From: Candidatus Bilophila faecipullorum
Lineage (GTDB): Bacteria; Desulfobacterota; Desulfovibrionia; Desulfovibrionales; Desulfovibrionaceae
Reading direction: 5' to 3'
Length of the DNA: 32,551 nucleotides
Assembly (NCBI GenBank): GCA_944326695.1
Contig: CALVEZ010000036.1
Coordinates: 1-32,551 of the forward strand
In this document: positions 1 to 6,823 of the stretch, one piece after another
How positions within the stretch are numbered: position 1 is the first letter of the stretch
Layout: the number at the start of each line of letters is the position of its first letter
The notes under the pieces: model-generated
Seen by the model: the letters and a program-made list of their open reading frames with translations, nothing else
The model's database searches: none
Told to the model about the DNA's origin: nothing
Program-made: the position numbers and the translations under genes

Positions 1-186
1 CTCATCGCCTCGCGCTGCCGTTTCTGGCGCACCGGGCGGGGCAACGTGGCCGTCTTCGGCCCGCAGGTCGAAACACGCCCGGCTTGCCGCGTCTACGTCT
101 ATCGCGTGGTCCGCGATTTCCGCGACGTGCCGGGTGCCCTGCGCTATGAGGTATGGTCCCGCAAGGCCGACAGGGTGACGCTGTGA
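1..186 (+). CDS. C-terminal part of an unrecognised early-region protein (5' end outside window)
   Basis: An open frame runs from the first base to a TGA at 184-186, giving 61 residues of a protein whose start lies upstream of the window. The visible part is rich in Arg and Val and ends in YEVWSRKADRVTL. I recognise no domain. Its last codon overlaps the GTG start of the following activator gene (GTGA arrangement), so the two are probably co-transcribed and translationally coupled. In Mu-like phages the gene before the mor/C regulator belongs to the early or middle region, so this is likely an early gene of unknown role. The coding call rests on the tight overlap and on codon use matching the neighbours. 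Confidence 0.6.
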   Translation, partial: LIASRCRFWRTGRGNVAVFGPQVETRPACRVYVYRVVRDFRDVPGALRYEVWSRKADRVTL

Positions 187-551
187 GCGAGGTGTGGGTC
201 AGCCATGACGAATTGGCCGAGGCTGTGGGCGAGACGGGGGCGGTTATCCTGTGCGCAGCCTGCGGTGGACGGTCGCTTTTTATTCCGAAGAAGCCTTGCG
301 GATACCTCCTTGAGCTCCTCGGATCGCAGCGCATGGGGTATCTCTGCGCCGTATTCGGTGGGATGCAAGTAGTGGTTCCCAACCTCCGCCGGGGGGAACC
401 GTTCAAGGATCGCATCCTGTCCCGTCTGGAAGCGGGGGAGAAGCCGGACGCTATCGCCCAAGCCCTCGGCGTGACCACCCGCTATGTCCGTAGGCTCAAG
501 AAGCAGCTTCGCGGAATACCCGAACCACAGCGGCAATATCGGTTGCTGTAA
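183..551 (+). CDS. Mor/C-family (Mu middle operon regulator-like) transcription activator
   Basis: This 122-residue protein has the layout of the Mor/C family of Mu-like phages: an N-terminal dimerisation part containing GGRSLFIPKK (about 34-43) and a C-terminal helix-turn-helix (about 80-115, with DAIAQALGVTTRYVRRLKKQL). Mor and C are dimeric activators that recruit host RNA polymerase to middle or late promoters with poor -35 elements. I chose the GTG at 183, which overlaps the previous stop; an ATG at 153 exists but lies inside the upstream gene. Five bases after its stop is the first copy of a 17-bp dyad element found four times in the window ahead of late gene blocks, so this protein is the obvious candidate to bind it. 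Family assignment is by motif recall; target binding is inferred. Confidence 0.8.
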   Translation: MSEVWVSHDELAEAVGETGAVILCAACGGRSLFIPKKPCGYLLELLGSQRMGYLCAVFGGMQVVVPNLRRGEPFKDRILSRLEAGEKPDAIAQALGVTTRYVRRLKKQLRGIPEPQRQYRLL

Positions 552-555
552 GTCC

Positions 556-599
556 GAACCTTGTTCACGGTGCCGCCTCCTCCCCCTGCCGTGGCAGGG
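556..599 (+). promoter_or_regulatory. Late promoter element, copy 1 (before lysis genes)
   Basis: GAACCTTGTTCACGGTG lies at 556-572 and contains the dyad GAAC-CTT-GTTC. It is identical to the copies at 8205 and 20267. At the offset where the other three copies carry CATNAT, this one has GCAGGG (594-599), so its -10 match is poor. A ribosome binding site (AGGAGGA, 607-613) and the endopeptidase start follow. It lies immediately after the Mor/C-like gene and before the lysis and packaging operon, the position of the lys late promoter in Mu. Activator dependence is inferred. Confidence 0.7.
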
Positions 600-619
600 T
601 GCGCACAGGAGGATTTTGT

Positions 620-1003
620 ATGGCTCTTCCCCTTCGCCACTTCTCCCCAACCGAGTTCGCCTGCAAGTGCGGCTGCGGCGCGGGCATGGAGAAGATGGAC
701 CCCGTTTTCCTCAAGATGCTTGACGAGGCCCGTGAGCTGGCGGGCATCCCCTTTGTCCTGACCTCGGCCTACCGCTGCCCGAAGCACAACCGGGCCGTGG
801 GCGGCGTGGAGGATTCCGCGCACGTCCGGGGCCATGCGGTGGACATCCGCTGCGCCTCCTCGCACGAGCGTTTCCGCATCGTCTCGGCTCTGCTTGAGGC
901 GGGCTTTCGGCGCATCGAAGCCGCGCCCACGTGGATTCACGCCGACACCGATCCCGCCAAGCCGCAGGACGTCATCTTTTACGCCGCCGGGAGGACGTAC
1001 TGA
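620..1003 (+). CDS. Endolysin: peptidase M15 family (D-Ala-D-Ala carboxypeptidase/L,D-endopeptidase-like)
   Basis: This 127-residue protein carries the zinc-peptidase M15_3 signature: SAYRCPKHN at about 49-57, SAHVRGHAVDI at 66-76, and WIHAD at 105-109. The probable zinc ligands are His68, Asp75 and His108. Such enzymes cut the peptide cross-links of peptidoglycan and serve as endolysins in many phages. There is no signal peptide, so release would need the adjacent membrane proteins. The ATG at 620 is chosen because AGGAGGA lies seven bases upstream; an in-frame ATG at 599 would start inside the promoter region. It is the first gene after late promoter copy 1, and its TGA overlaps the next ATG by one base. 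Confidence 0.85.
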   Translation: MALPLRHFSPTEFACKCGCGAGMEKMDPVFLKMLDEARELAGIPFVLTSAYRCPKHNRAVGGVEDSAHVRGHAVDIRCASSHERFRIVSALLEAGFRRIEAAPTWIHADTDPAKPQDVIFYAAGRTY

Positions 1004-1257
1004 TGGACCTTTCCTCTTTGGCCGCGCTGCTGGGGCCGCTTGCAGATATCCTGAACTCCCAGACGGGCACCTTCGCCCTCGTCGTCACGGCCCTCGGGGG
1101 CCTGTGCGCCCTTGTCGCCGCATTCCTCCCTGCGCCGGACGAGAAGTCGGGACGAGCCTACCGTGCTGTCTATACGGTGGTGAACTGGATCGGCTGCAAT
1201 GTGGGCAAGGCGGCCAACGCCGACGACGTGGTCGCGAGGCAAAGGAAACTCCAATGA
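1003..1257 (+). CDS. Small membrane protein, putative holin
   Basis: This protein of 84 residues has a hydrophobic stretch at about 23-43 (TFALVVTALGGLCALVAAFLP), enough for one and possibly two membrane crossings, and a basic C terminus. It starts within the stop codon of the M15 endolysin and ends overlapping the start of the lipoprotein gene. A small membrane protein between an endolysin and spanin-like genes is the usual place for a holin, which forms the inner-membrane lesion that releases the endolysin. I recognise no specific holin family, so the role is inferred from position and topology alone. Confidence 0.6.
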   Translation: MDLSSLAALLGPLADILNSQTGTFALVVTALGGLCALVAAFLPAPDEKSGRAYRAVYTVVNWIGCNVGKAANADDVVARQRKLQ

Positions 1258-1550
1258 GAGGGCCGGAATGCAAATGTTCCTGCGCTTCCTCGCCGCGCTG
1301 GTCCCCCTTCTGGAAGCGGGCCGGACATGGCTTGATCGCCGCCGCGCGGACGCTGCTCGCCGTGAGCGCGCTCGTGATCCTGTGCGGCTGCTGTGCCGCA
1401 GGCTCGGGGGCAAACCTGACGATCCCGCCGCCGCCCGTACTGACGAGCCTGCGCCCCCTGACGCTGGACGGGACTGAGGGCGCGTGGATGGACTGGCGCG
1501 ACGCCGGGACACTCGACGCGTGGCTCGAAAGCGTGGGGGCGACCCCATGA
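1254..1550 (+). CDS. Outer-membrane spanin-like lipoprotein (Rz1-like)
   Basis: This 98-residue protein has a basic N terminus, a hydrophobic core (AARTLLAVSALVILC) and a lipobox-like LCGC near residue 47, followed by a short periplasmic part containing the proline run TIPPPPVLTSL. A short, proline-rich lipoprotein is typical of o-spanins, which pair with an inner-membrane i-spanin to fuse the membranes in the last step of lysis. The segment before the lipobox is long; an internal TTG start (about codon 27) would give a more usual signal peptide. AAAGGAA sits six bases before the ATG. The -2 lipobox residue is Cys, which is unusual. A second frame with its own ribosome site is nested inside (1268-1477). 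Confidence 0.6.
   Translation: MRGPECKCSCASSPRWSPFWKRAGHGLIAAARTLLAVSALVILCGCCAAGSGANLTIPPPPVLTSLRPLTLDGTEGAWMDWRDAGTLDAWLESVGATP
1268..1477 (+). CDS. Nested short ORF, possible inner-membrane spanin partner
   Basis: A 69-codon frame lies wholly inside the lipoprotein gene in another reading frame. It begins MQMFLRFLAALVPLLEAG, a short hydrophobic N terminus, then a strongly charged Arg/Ala/Asp-rich helical region. Its ATG is preceded by GAGAGGG at 1256-1262, a good ribosome site at suitable spacing. Spanin pairs are often nested in different frames, and an N-terminal membrane anchor followed by a charged helix suits an i-spanin, although this one is short. The alternative is a chance open frame in GC-rich DNA; conservation across relatives would decide. 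Confidence 0.4.
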   Translation: MQMFLRFLAALVPLLEAGRTWLDRRRADAARRERARDPVRLLCRRLGGKPDDPAAARTDEPAPPDAGRD

Positions 1551-1831
1551 GCGGCGAGGAAAACATCCAGCTTGTACGCGAGATCGGCGCGGTCAAGGCG
1601 GAACTGGCCGGGCTGACCGCCGAGGTAGCGGGTATCAACCAGCGGCTCGACGACATCGTGATCACGCAACTGAAGGATCACGGCAAACGGCTGGCCGCGC
1701 AGGACGCCCGCATCGCCGCCCTTGAAGCCGCCGAGAACAGGCGGGCGGGTGGTTTGGCCGTCCTTGCGGGTGTGGCCGCAGCCGCGGGCAGCGCTGGGGC
1801 TTTGCTCATGAAGCTGCTGGGCCCCCTGTGA
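1547..1831 (+). CDS. Coiled-coil protein with C-terminal membrane anchor (XhlA/DUF2730-like)
   Basis: This 94-residue protein has heptad-like hydrophobic spacing from about residue 8 to 64 (EIGAVKAELAGLTAEVAGI and onward) and a C-terminal hydrophobic segment of Ala, Gly, Leu and Val (about 68-92). A coiled coil followed by a single anchor resembles XhlA-type lysis accessory proteins and the DUF2730 proteins of Mu-like phages. The ATG overlaps the preceding lipoprotein stop. It closes the lysis block; the DNA-modification cassette begins 25 bases later, with a clear drop in GC content. Role in lysis is inferred from position. Confidence 0.55.
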   Translation: MSGEENIQLVREIGAVKAELAGLTAEVAGINQRLDDIVITQLKDHGKRLAAQDARIAALEAAENRRAGGLAVLAGVAAAAGSAGALLMKLLGPL

Positions 1832-1856
1832 TCTGAGTTTTTCGGAGCTATAAAAA

Positions 1857-2630
1857 ATGGATTTGAAAGTCGAACAGTGGCCTATTGATCGCTTGATCCC
1901 CTATGCGAGAAACCCGCGCAAAAATGATGCGCAGGTTGACCGTATGTGCGCCGCAATTCTGGAATTCGGATTCCGTATCCCTATTGTTGCGCGTTCTGAC
2001 GGTAGTATCGTTGACGGACACCTGCGTCTGAAAGCCGCCCGGAAGCTGGGCTTGAAAGATGTTCCCGTAGCTCTTGCCGACGAGCTGAGTGATGTGCAGG
2101 TCAAGGCTTTCCGACTGCTTGCAAACCAATCGGCAAATTGGGCTGAATGGGATAACGAACTTTTGGCCCTTGAGCTTGAAGAACTCAAAGCATCTGATTT
2201 TGATATCGATCTCATAGGATTTAAAGCCGAGGTTATCGAGTCGCAAGAAAGCGTTCTTGCAGAAGATAGGTACACTGCGAAAGCTACGACCCCCACATAC
2301 GAGCCTACGGGGAAAGATGTTCAGGTTGGTGAACTGTACGATCAGACAAAAGCAGACGCTTTGGTCAAAGCGATTCATGCTTCAACCGTTTCTACGGAAG
2401 AGAAAGCCTTTCTTCTTGCCGCCGCCCATCGACATACCGTTTTCAACTACGAGAACATCGCAGAGTACTACGCCAACGCATCTCCAGAAATGCAACGGCT
2501 CATGGAGCAATCAGCCCTTGTCATCATCGACATTGATAATGCGATTGAAAACGGGTTCGTTGAGCTCTCTTCTCGTATAGACGAACTTCGTAATGCGTTG
2601 ATCTCCGAGGGGGATAACGATGAGGCATGA
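1857..2630 (+). CDS. ParB/Srx-domain protein of a putative DNA-modification cassette
   Basis: The 257-residue protein opens with a ParB-type N-terminal domain (about 1-95) showing ARNPRKN, GFRIPIVAR, SIVDGHLRLKAARKLG and VPVAL. In many Mu-like phages this domain is fused to a DNA methyltransferase; here no methyltransferase motif follows. The C-terminal part instead has a helical domain containing RHTVFNYENIAEYYA and SPEMQRLMEQSALVIIDID. I recall this domain from phage proteins encoded beside TAGT glycosyltransferases, but I cannot name it. The next gene, a TAGT-like glycosyltransferase, overlaps its end by 11 bases. ParB domains occur in predicted phage base-modification operons, where they may bind DNA or act on the modified base. 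Base composition is visibly more AT-rich than the lysis and terminase genes, suggesting transfer. Confidence 0.8.
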   Translation: MDLKVEQWPIDRLIPYARNPRKNDAQVDRMCAAILEFGFRIPIVARSDGSIVDGHLRLKAARKLGLKDVPVALADELSDVQVKAFRLLANQSANWAEWDNELLALELEELKASDFDIDLIGFKAEVIESQESVLAEDRYTAKATTPTYEPTGKDVQVGELYDQTKADALVKAIHASTVSTEEKAFLLAAAHRHTVFNYENIAEYYANASPEMQRLMEQSALVIIDIDNAIENGFVELSSRIDELRNALISEGDNDEA

Positions 2631-3474
2631 AAAGTTCGCTTGTTTTATCCTCACGTATGGAAGGCCTCAGAACCAGCAAACGTATCGTTCACTTCGGAAG
2701 CATGGATATACAGGCCCCATCTATCTCATCATTGATGATGAAGATGCCACAGGTGAAGAATATATCCGTCAGTATGGTGATGAGGTGATCCGTTTTTGCA
2801 AGGAAGATGCCGCCAAACTCACTGATCGGGGGGATAATATCCAGAAGAAGAATACGGTCCTTTTTGCTCGGAACATGTGCCATAAGATAGCTGAGGGTTT
2901 GGGGATCGATTTTTTCTTAGAACTTGACGACGATTATGACTCGTTCCAGCACAGATATGCAAAAGATGGAGTCTTGAGGTATGTATACCCGCAATGCCTC
3001 GATGACGTCTTTGATGCCTATCTCGACTTTTTGGAAAAGACGCCATCTTTAAGCGTCTGTTTTATGCAGAATGGTGATTTCATTGGGGGCGCTACTGATT
3101 TCCCCAAATTGACAGTGAAACGTAAAGCCATGAACGCGTTCTTTTGTAAGACCTCGCGCCCCTTCAGATTCGTTGGACGTATGAATGATGACGTCAACAC
3201 GTATGTAACGCTGGGACATCAGGGCAAGCTCTTTTTCTCATTCGGAAATACGTGCATCAATCAGGCCGAAACACAATCCCAAGCTGGGGGGCTGACTGAT
3301 ATGTATCTTGAAAACGGCACATACATGAAAAGCTTCTATACCGTTATGATGTGCCCGTCCGCTGTGAAAATATCGACGATTAAAGATACATACATGCGAT
3401 ATCATCACAAAATATCTTGGAATCATTGCACGCCCAAAATTCTTTCTCCTCGATATCAAAAGGTGAGTTCATGA
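2620..3474 (+). CDS. TAGT-type (TET/JBP-associated) DNA-base glycosyltransferase
   Basis: The 284-residue protein begins FACFILTYGRPQNQQTYRSL and continues GYTGPIYLIIDDEDAT, the start of a GT-A-like fold. An acidic metal-binding motif LDDDYDSF follows near residue 102, then GDFIGGATDFPKL, MNAFFCKTSRPFRFVGRMNDDVNTY (about 170-194) and QAETQSQAGGLTD. This pattern matches my recollection of the phage TAGT glycosyltransferase family, predicted to transfer sugars to modified bases in DNA. No TET/JBP oxygenase or nucleotide hydroxymethylase is in the window, so the acceptor base is unknown. It overlaps the ParB-domain gene before it and the UDP-sugar gene after it (ATGA), so the three form one translational unit. 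A cell-surface glycosyltransferase is the alternative, but the motifs and the ParB neighbour favour DNA. Confidence 0.75.
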   Translation: MRHEKFACFILTYGRPQNQQTYRSLRKHGYTGPIYLIIDDEDATGEEYIRQYGDEVIRFCKEDAAKLTDRGDNIQKKNTVLFARNMCHKIAEGLGIDFFLELDDDYDSFQHRYAKDGVLRYVYPQCLDDVFDAYLDFLEKTPSLSVCFMQNGDFIGGATDFPKLTVKRKAMNAFFCKTSRPFRFVGRMNDDVNTYVTLGHQGKLFFSFGNTCINQAETQSQAGGLTDMYLENGTYMKSFYTVMMCPSAVKISTIKDTYMRYHHKISWNHCTPKILSPRYQKVSS

Positions 3475-4418
3475 AAACATGTCTGGTGACAGGTGGAGCA
3501 GGTTTCTTGGGGGCACATCTTTGCAGGGAATTGCTTGAAAGAGGCCATAAGGTCATCTGCATAGATGATCTTTCCACAGGAAATATTCGCAATCTGCCTG
3601 AATCTGACGGATTTTTCCAGTTTTTTCGTCATGATATCTGTTTCCCCTTCGAAACTTCCGGGCATATAGACGAGATTTACAATCTTGCATGTCCGGCAAG
3701 CCCTCTGAACTATCAAGGCAAAAATGCGATCCAAACGACGAGGACCTGCGTACTCGGGGCTTTGAATATGCTGGAGTTTGCCCAAAGGCATGGTTCGACC
3801 ATTTTGCAAGCGTCTACGTCGGAAGTGTATGGGGAACCGCTTACTTCACCTCAGCGAGAGGCGGATAGAGGCAACGTCAACCCTATCGGCATCCGAGCCT
3901 GCTACGATGAGGGGAAACGTTGCGCCGAAAGTCTGTTTTTCGATTTTTATCGGGAAAAGGGGACCAAGGTTAAGGTTGTGCGTCTATTCAATACGTATGG
4001 TCCCATGATGTCGATAAACGATGGCCGTGTGGTTCCTAACTTCATCTGTCAAGCCTTACGGGGTGAGGATATAACCGTGTACGGGGATGGTTCTCAGACA
4101 CGCTCGTTTTGCTTCGTGCGCGATACGATCTCGGGCATTATCTCGATGATGGAGTCGGATAGCTATGTCACTGGTCCCGTAAATATCGGCAACCCTGAAG
4201 AAATCACGATCTTGGAGCTTGCCAAGACGATAATCGAAAAAGTGCGGTCCTCGTCAAAAATTGTATTCCGGCCTATCCCTGACGATGACCCCACGCGGCG
4301 CGTCCCCGACATCGGCAAGGCGTCCGCGTTTCTGGGGTTTAAGCCGACAACGAGCTTGGATGAGGGGCTTGAACTGACGATTCCATACTACATCAACCTG
4401 CGCAGAGGCGTTCAATGA
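3471..4418 (+). CDS. UDP-glucuronate decarboxylase (UDP-xylose synthase), SDR family
   Basis: This is a full-length extended short-chain dehydrogenase/reductase of 315 residues. TGGAGFLGAHL at 7-17 is the NAD-binding Rossmann motif, ASTSEVYGEP (about 114-123) carries the active-site Ser region, and IRACYDEGKR holds the YxxxK pair (Tyr145, Lys149). The context PIGIRACYDEGKRCAE and GDGSQTRSFCFVRD are characteristic of UDP-glucuronate decarboxylases, which convert UDP-glucuronate to UDP-xylose with NAD recycling. I chose ATG 3471, preceded by AAAGGTGA, over an upstream ATG inside the glycosyltransferase gene. Placed directly after a DNA-type glycosyltransferase, it probably supplies a UDP-pentose donor. 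It overlaps terS by ATGA. GC is lower than in the flanking phage genes. Confidence 0.85.
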   Translation: MKTCLVTGGAGFLGAHLCRELLERGHKVICIDDLSTGNIRNLPESDGFFQFFRHDICFPFETSGHIDEIYNLACPASPLNYQGKNAIQTTRTCVLGALNMLEFAQRHGSTILQASTSEVYGEPLTSPQREADRGNVNPIGIRACYDEGKRCAESLFFDFYREKGTKVKVVRLFNTYGPMMSINDGRVVPNFICQALRGEDITVYGDGSQTRSFCFVRDTISGIISMMESDSYVTGPVNIGNPEEITILELAKTIIEKVRSSSKIVFRPIPDDDPTRRVPDIGKASAFLGFKPTTSLDEGLELTIPYYINLRRGVQ

Positions 4419-4819
4419 GTGGCGGCAGGCCTGCGATAAAACGATGCAAAGAAAAGGCCTCGCTTGTAGAGGTGATGGCTCAATACGGCGTACCGCAGGA
4501 TGAAATTGCCGCAAAGATCGGCATGTCTGCTGATACGATGGTGAAGCTCTACAAAAAAGAGCTACTTTCCGGGAGGACAAACGCTAATTTCAAAGTGGGA
4601 AAGCGACTGTTTGATAAAGCCATGTCGGGGGATACAACGGCCCTCATTTTCTGGGCAAAGACCCGGATGGGGTGGAGAGAGACGCAAAAAGTCGATCTTT
4701 CCAGTTCCGATGGAACGATGTCGCCTGTACCAGCACTTGAACTTTCCCATCTTTCTCCCGATGATCTGCTCAAGCTGACGCGGGAAGCCTTCAAAGAGAC
4801 GGAGAGGAATGGCGGGTGA
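4415..4819 (+). CDS. Terminase small subunit
   Basis: The 134-residue protein has an N-terminal helix-turn-helix (about 18-45; VMAQYGVPQDEIAAKIGMSADTM) followed by FKVGKRLFDKAMSGDTTALIFWAKTRMGW, a pattern common to small terminase subunits that recognise the packaging site and regulate the motor. Its stop overlaps the large-subunit start by 11 bases, which supports the call. Base composition resembles the preceding modification cassette more than the large subunit, so it may have been acquired together with that cassette. The ATG at 4415 overlaps the preceding stop. Confidence 0.8.
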   Translation: MSGGRPAIKRCKEKASLVEVMAQYGVPQDEIAAKIGMSADTMVKLYKKELLSGRTNANFKVGKRLFDKAMSGDTTALIFWAKTRMGWRETQKVDLSSSDGTMSPVPALELSHLSPDDLLKLTREAFKETERNGG

Positions 4820-6281
4820 GACGCTTGCTGAAATCCGCCGTGCGCTGGCCAGGAGCTGCATGGCGGCCTTCGTGCGCCACACCATGCCCGCCTACCGCAT
4901 GGGCTGGGTGCATGAGGAGGTTTGTGCCGAACTGGACGCCTTCCTTGCCGATGTCGTAGCCGGGCGTTCCCCGCGTCTCATGCTGACCATGCCCCCGCGT
5001 CACGGGAAAAGCGAATTGGCTTCCCGCCGCTTCCCCGCCTATGCCTTGGGCCGCTACCCCGATCTCTCCGTCATTTCCACGAGCTACGCCGCAGACCTGT
5101 CCTCGCGCATGAACCGCGACGTGCAGCGCGTCATCGACAGCCCGGAATACCGGGAACTCTTCCCCGGCACAGCCCTCTACGACAAAAATAACCGTACAGT
5201 CGGGAACGGCTCCTACCTCCGCAACTCGGACATTTTCGAGATCGTGGGGCATAAGGGTTGCTACCGTTCTGCGGGCGTAGGCGGCGGTATCACTGGCATG
5301 GGCGGCCATATCGTCATCGTCGATGACCCGTTCAAGGATCGGGCATCCGCCGATTCCCCCACTATTCGCCAGAACGTCTGGGACTGGTACACGTCCACAT
5401 TGTACACGCGCCTCGCGCCCGGCGGTGGGGTACTCATCATCAATACCCGCTGGCACATGGCCGATCTTTCCGGGCGGCTGCTCGAAGCCGAGGCACGGGG
5501 CGAAGGCGACCACTGGCGCGTGGTGGACTTCCCGGCCATCGCCATGGTGGATGAAGCACACCGCCGGGCCGGAGAAGCTCTGCACCCCGAACGTTACCCG
5601 CTGGAACAACTCCTCGCCATCAAGAAGGCCCTCGGCACCCGCGACTGGGAGGCCCTCTACCAGCAGCGCCCTACGCCCGACGGCGGGGCTGTCTTCAAGG
5701 CGGAATGGCTGCGCTTCTGGTTTCCCACAGACCTGCCGGAGAGCTTTGACCAGCTCGTCATCTCGTGGGACATGACCTTTAAGGAAGGCGACGATACGGA
5801 CTTTGTGGTCGGGCAGGTATGGGGCCGCAAGGGGGCCGACCGCTACCTTCTCGATCAGGTGCGACGGCGCATGGGGTTTACGGATACGGTCGCGGCGTTT
5901 CGGGCGCTGGCCGCCAAATGGCCCGGCGCGGCCCGCAAGCTGGTGGAGGACAAGGCCAACGGCCCAGCCGTGATCGACGCGCTGAAACACGCCGTGCCCG
6001 GCATCATTCCCGTTGAGCCGGACGGCAGCAAGACCGCCCGGGCCCATGCCGTGACCACGTTCTTCGAGGCCGGGAACGTCCTGATCCCGCACCCCGAGCA
6101 TTGCCCGTGGGCTCGGGAGTACGTCGCGGAACTGACGCAGTTCCCCGGCGCGCCCCATGATGACCAAGTGGACGCAACCACGCAGGCCCTGCGCGACTTC
6201 GACGTGAAGCGGCCCATGTCCATCAATCCCGCCATCCTCAACCAGTCGCGCATGGGGTTGAGGCGTATCGGGGGGATTTAA
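4809..6281 (+). CDS. Terminase large subunit (packaging ATPase and nuclease)
   Basis: The 490-residue protein has a Walker A-like MPPRHGKSE at 61-69, a Walker B segment HIVIVDDPF near 166-174, and a C-terminal RNase H-like nuclease starting at ISWDMTFKEGDDTDF (about 318) with EDKANGPAVIDAL and APHDDQVDA further on. These are the ATPase and headful nuclease centres of the large terminase. The length is usual for the family. It is the last gene of the operon driven by promoter copy 1; a hairpin terminator follows about 95 bases downstream. GC content returns here to the high level of the structural genes. Confidence 0.93.
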   Translation: MAGETLAEIRRALARSCMAAFVRHTMPAYRMGWVHEEVCAELDAFLADVVAGRSPRLMLTMPPRHGKSELASRRFPAYALGRYPDLSVISTSYAADLSSRMNRDVQRVIDSPEYRELFPGTALYDKNNRTVGNGSYLRNSDIFEIVGHKGCYRSAGVGGGITGMGGHIVIVDDPFKDRASADSPTIRQNVWDWYTSTLYTRLAPGGGVLIINTRWHMADLSGRLLEAEARGEGDHWRVVDFPAIAMVDEAHRRAGEALHPERYPLEQLLAIKKALGTRDWEALYQQRPTPDGGAVFKAEWLRFWFPTDLPESFDQLVISWDMTFKEGDDTDFVVGQVWGRKGADRYLLDQVRRRMGFTDTVAAFRALAAKWPGAARKLVEDKANGPAVIDALKHAVPGIIPVEPDGSKTARAHAVTTFFEAGNVLIPHPEHCPWAREYVAELTQFPGAPHDDQVDATTQALRDFDVKRPMSINPAILNQSRMGLRRIGGI

Positions 6282-6374
6282 GGCGCAGGGGACGCAGGAC
6301 GAAAAGTCTTGCAGGGCAGAGGCGGTGATGTTATCGTTTTCCTGACCTGTTAAGACAAATGCCTTTTTCTGGAG

Positions 6375-6402
6375 AGCCGGGGATTCCGCCCCCCGGCTTT
6401 TC
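6375..6402 (+). terminator. Rho-independent terminator after the terminase operon
   Basis: AGCCGGGG (6375-6382) and CCCCGGCT (6391-6398) form a perfect 8-bp stem with an eight-base loop, followed by TTTTC. It sits between the terminase stop and the convergent minus-strand HTH gene, so it ends the lysis/packaging operon. The stretch 6282-6374 shows no gene. Confidence 0.75.
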
Positions 6403-6415
6403 GTGTTTCTAGGCA

Positions 6416-6664
6416 TCAGGCGCACCCTCCCAGCCGCTTATTGCCGGAAGGCGTGTTGATCCGTCCCTCCAGCCAGCGCAAGAAGGCTCCCTTCTCATAG
6501 GCCACCACACGCCCGATACGCACCCCGCCCGGCCCCTTCCCCATGGAGTCGAGAGTACACAACCGCCCGGCAGAGTAGATGCCCTTGAGGGCTTCCGCCG
6601 CAACCTGTCGGGAAAAGGTGGGAGGCAGTTCCTTCCTCAGAGCTTCAAGAAAAGTCGCATCCAT
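6416..6664 (-). CDS. Small HTH_17/AlpA-like DNA-binding protein
   Basis: This 82-residue protein contains FSRQVAAEALKGIYSAGRLCTLDSMGKGP then VRIGRVVAYEKGAFLRWLEGRI, the winged-helix pattern of excisionase/AlpA-type proteins (recognition helix, then an IGR-xxxY wing and a WL tail). The internal ATG at 6664 is chosen because AGGAGG lies upstream at good spacing; a longer frame starts at 6724. It is convergent with the terminase operon. Proteins of this kind act as excisionases or small regulators; which applies is not visible. A pair of 15-bp direct repeats lies just upstream and could be its operators. Confidence 0.65.
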   Translation of the reverse strand: MDATFLEALRKELPPTFSRQVAAEALKGIYSAGRLCTLDSMGKGPGGVRIGRVVAYEKGAFLRWLEGRINTPSGNKRLGGCA

Positions 6665-6732
6665 GCTTAAAGACCTCCTGTGACTGTTTTTGATGGCAGA
6701 AGGGTCGCACGGGCAGGGGGGCACGCGGAAGG

Positions 6733-6812
6733 TACGGAGGGGTTACGATTTCAAAAAAAATAGCCTACCATTACAGCAGGCTACATGATGCGGGGATTAC
6801 GGAGGGGTTACG
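6733..6812. repeat. Pair of 15-bp direct repeats in an intergenic region
   Basis: TACGGAGGGGTTACG occurs exactly at 6733-6747 and again at 6798-6812, 65 bases apart start to start, flanking the minus-strand terminator at 6753-6783. Both lie upstream of the minus-strand HTH gene and downstream of the gene at 6824. Possible roles are operator sites for that HTH protein or remnants of an insertion; neither is shown. Confidence 0.6.
6753..6783 (-). terminator. Rho-independent terminator of the 6824-7264 gene
   Basis: Read on the minus strand, TAGCCT and AGGCTA form a 6-bp stem around an 11-base loop and run straight into eight T residues. It lies about 40 bases past the stop of the gene at 6824-7264, so the HTH gene further on must have its own promoter. 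Confidence 0.75.
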
Positions 6813-6823
6813 CGGGGGATACG

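Noticed and set aside
2..478. Long minus-strand frames over the Mor-like gene and at many other places (for example 4791-6425, 19441-21174, 30103-31440).
   Set aside because: They are shadow frames of GC-rich genes on the plus strand, with no ribosome sites and no recognisable protein pattern.
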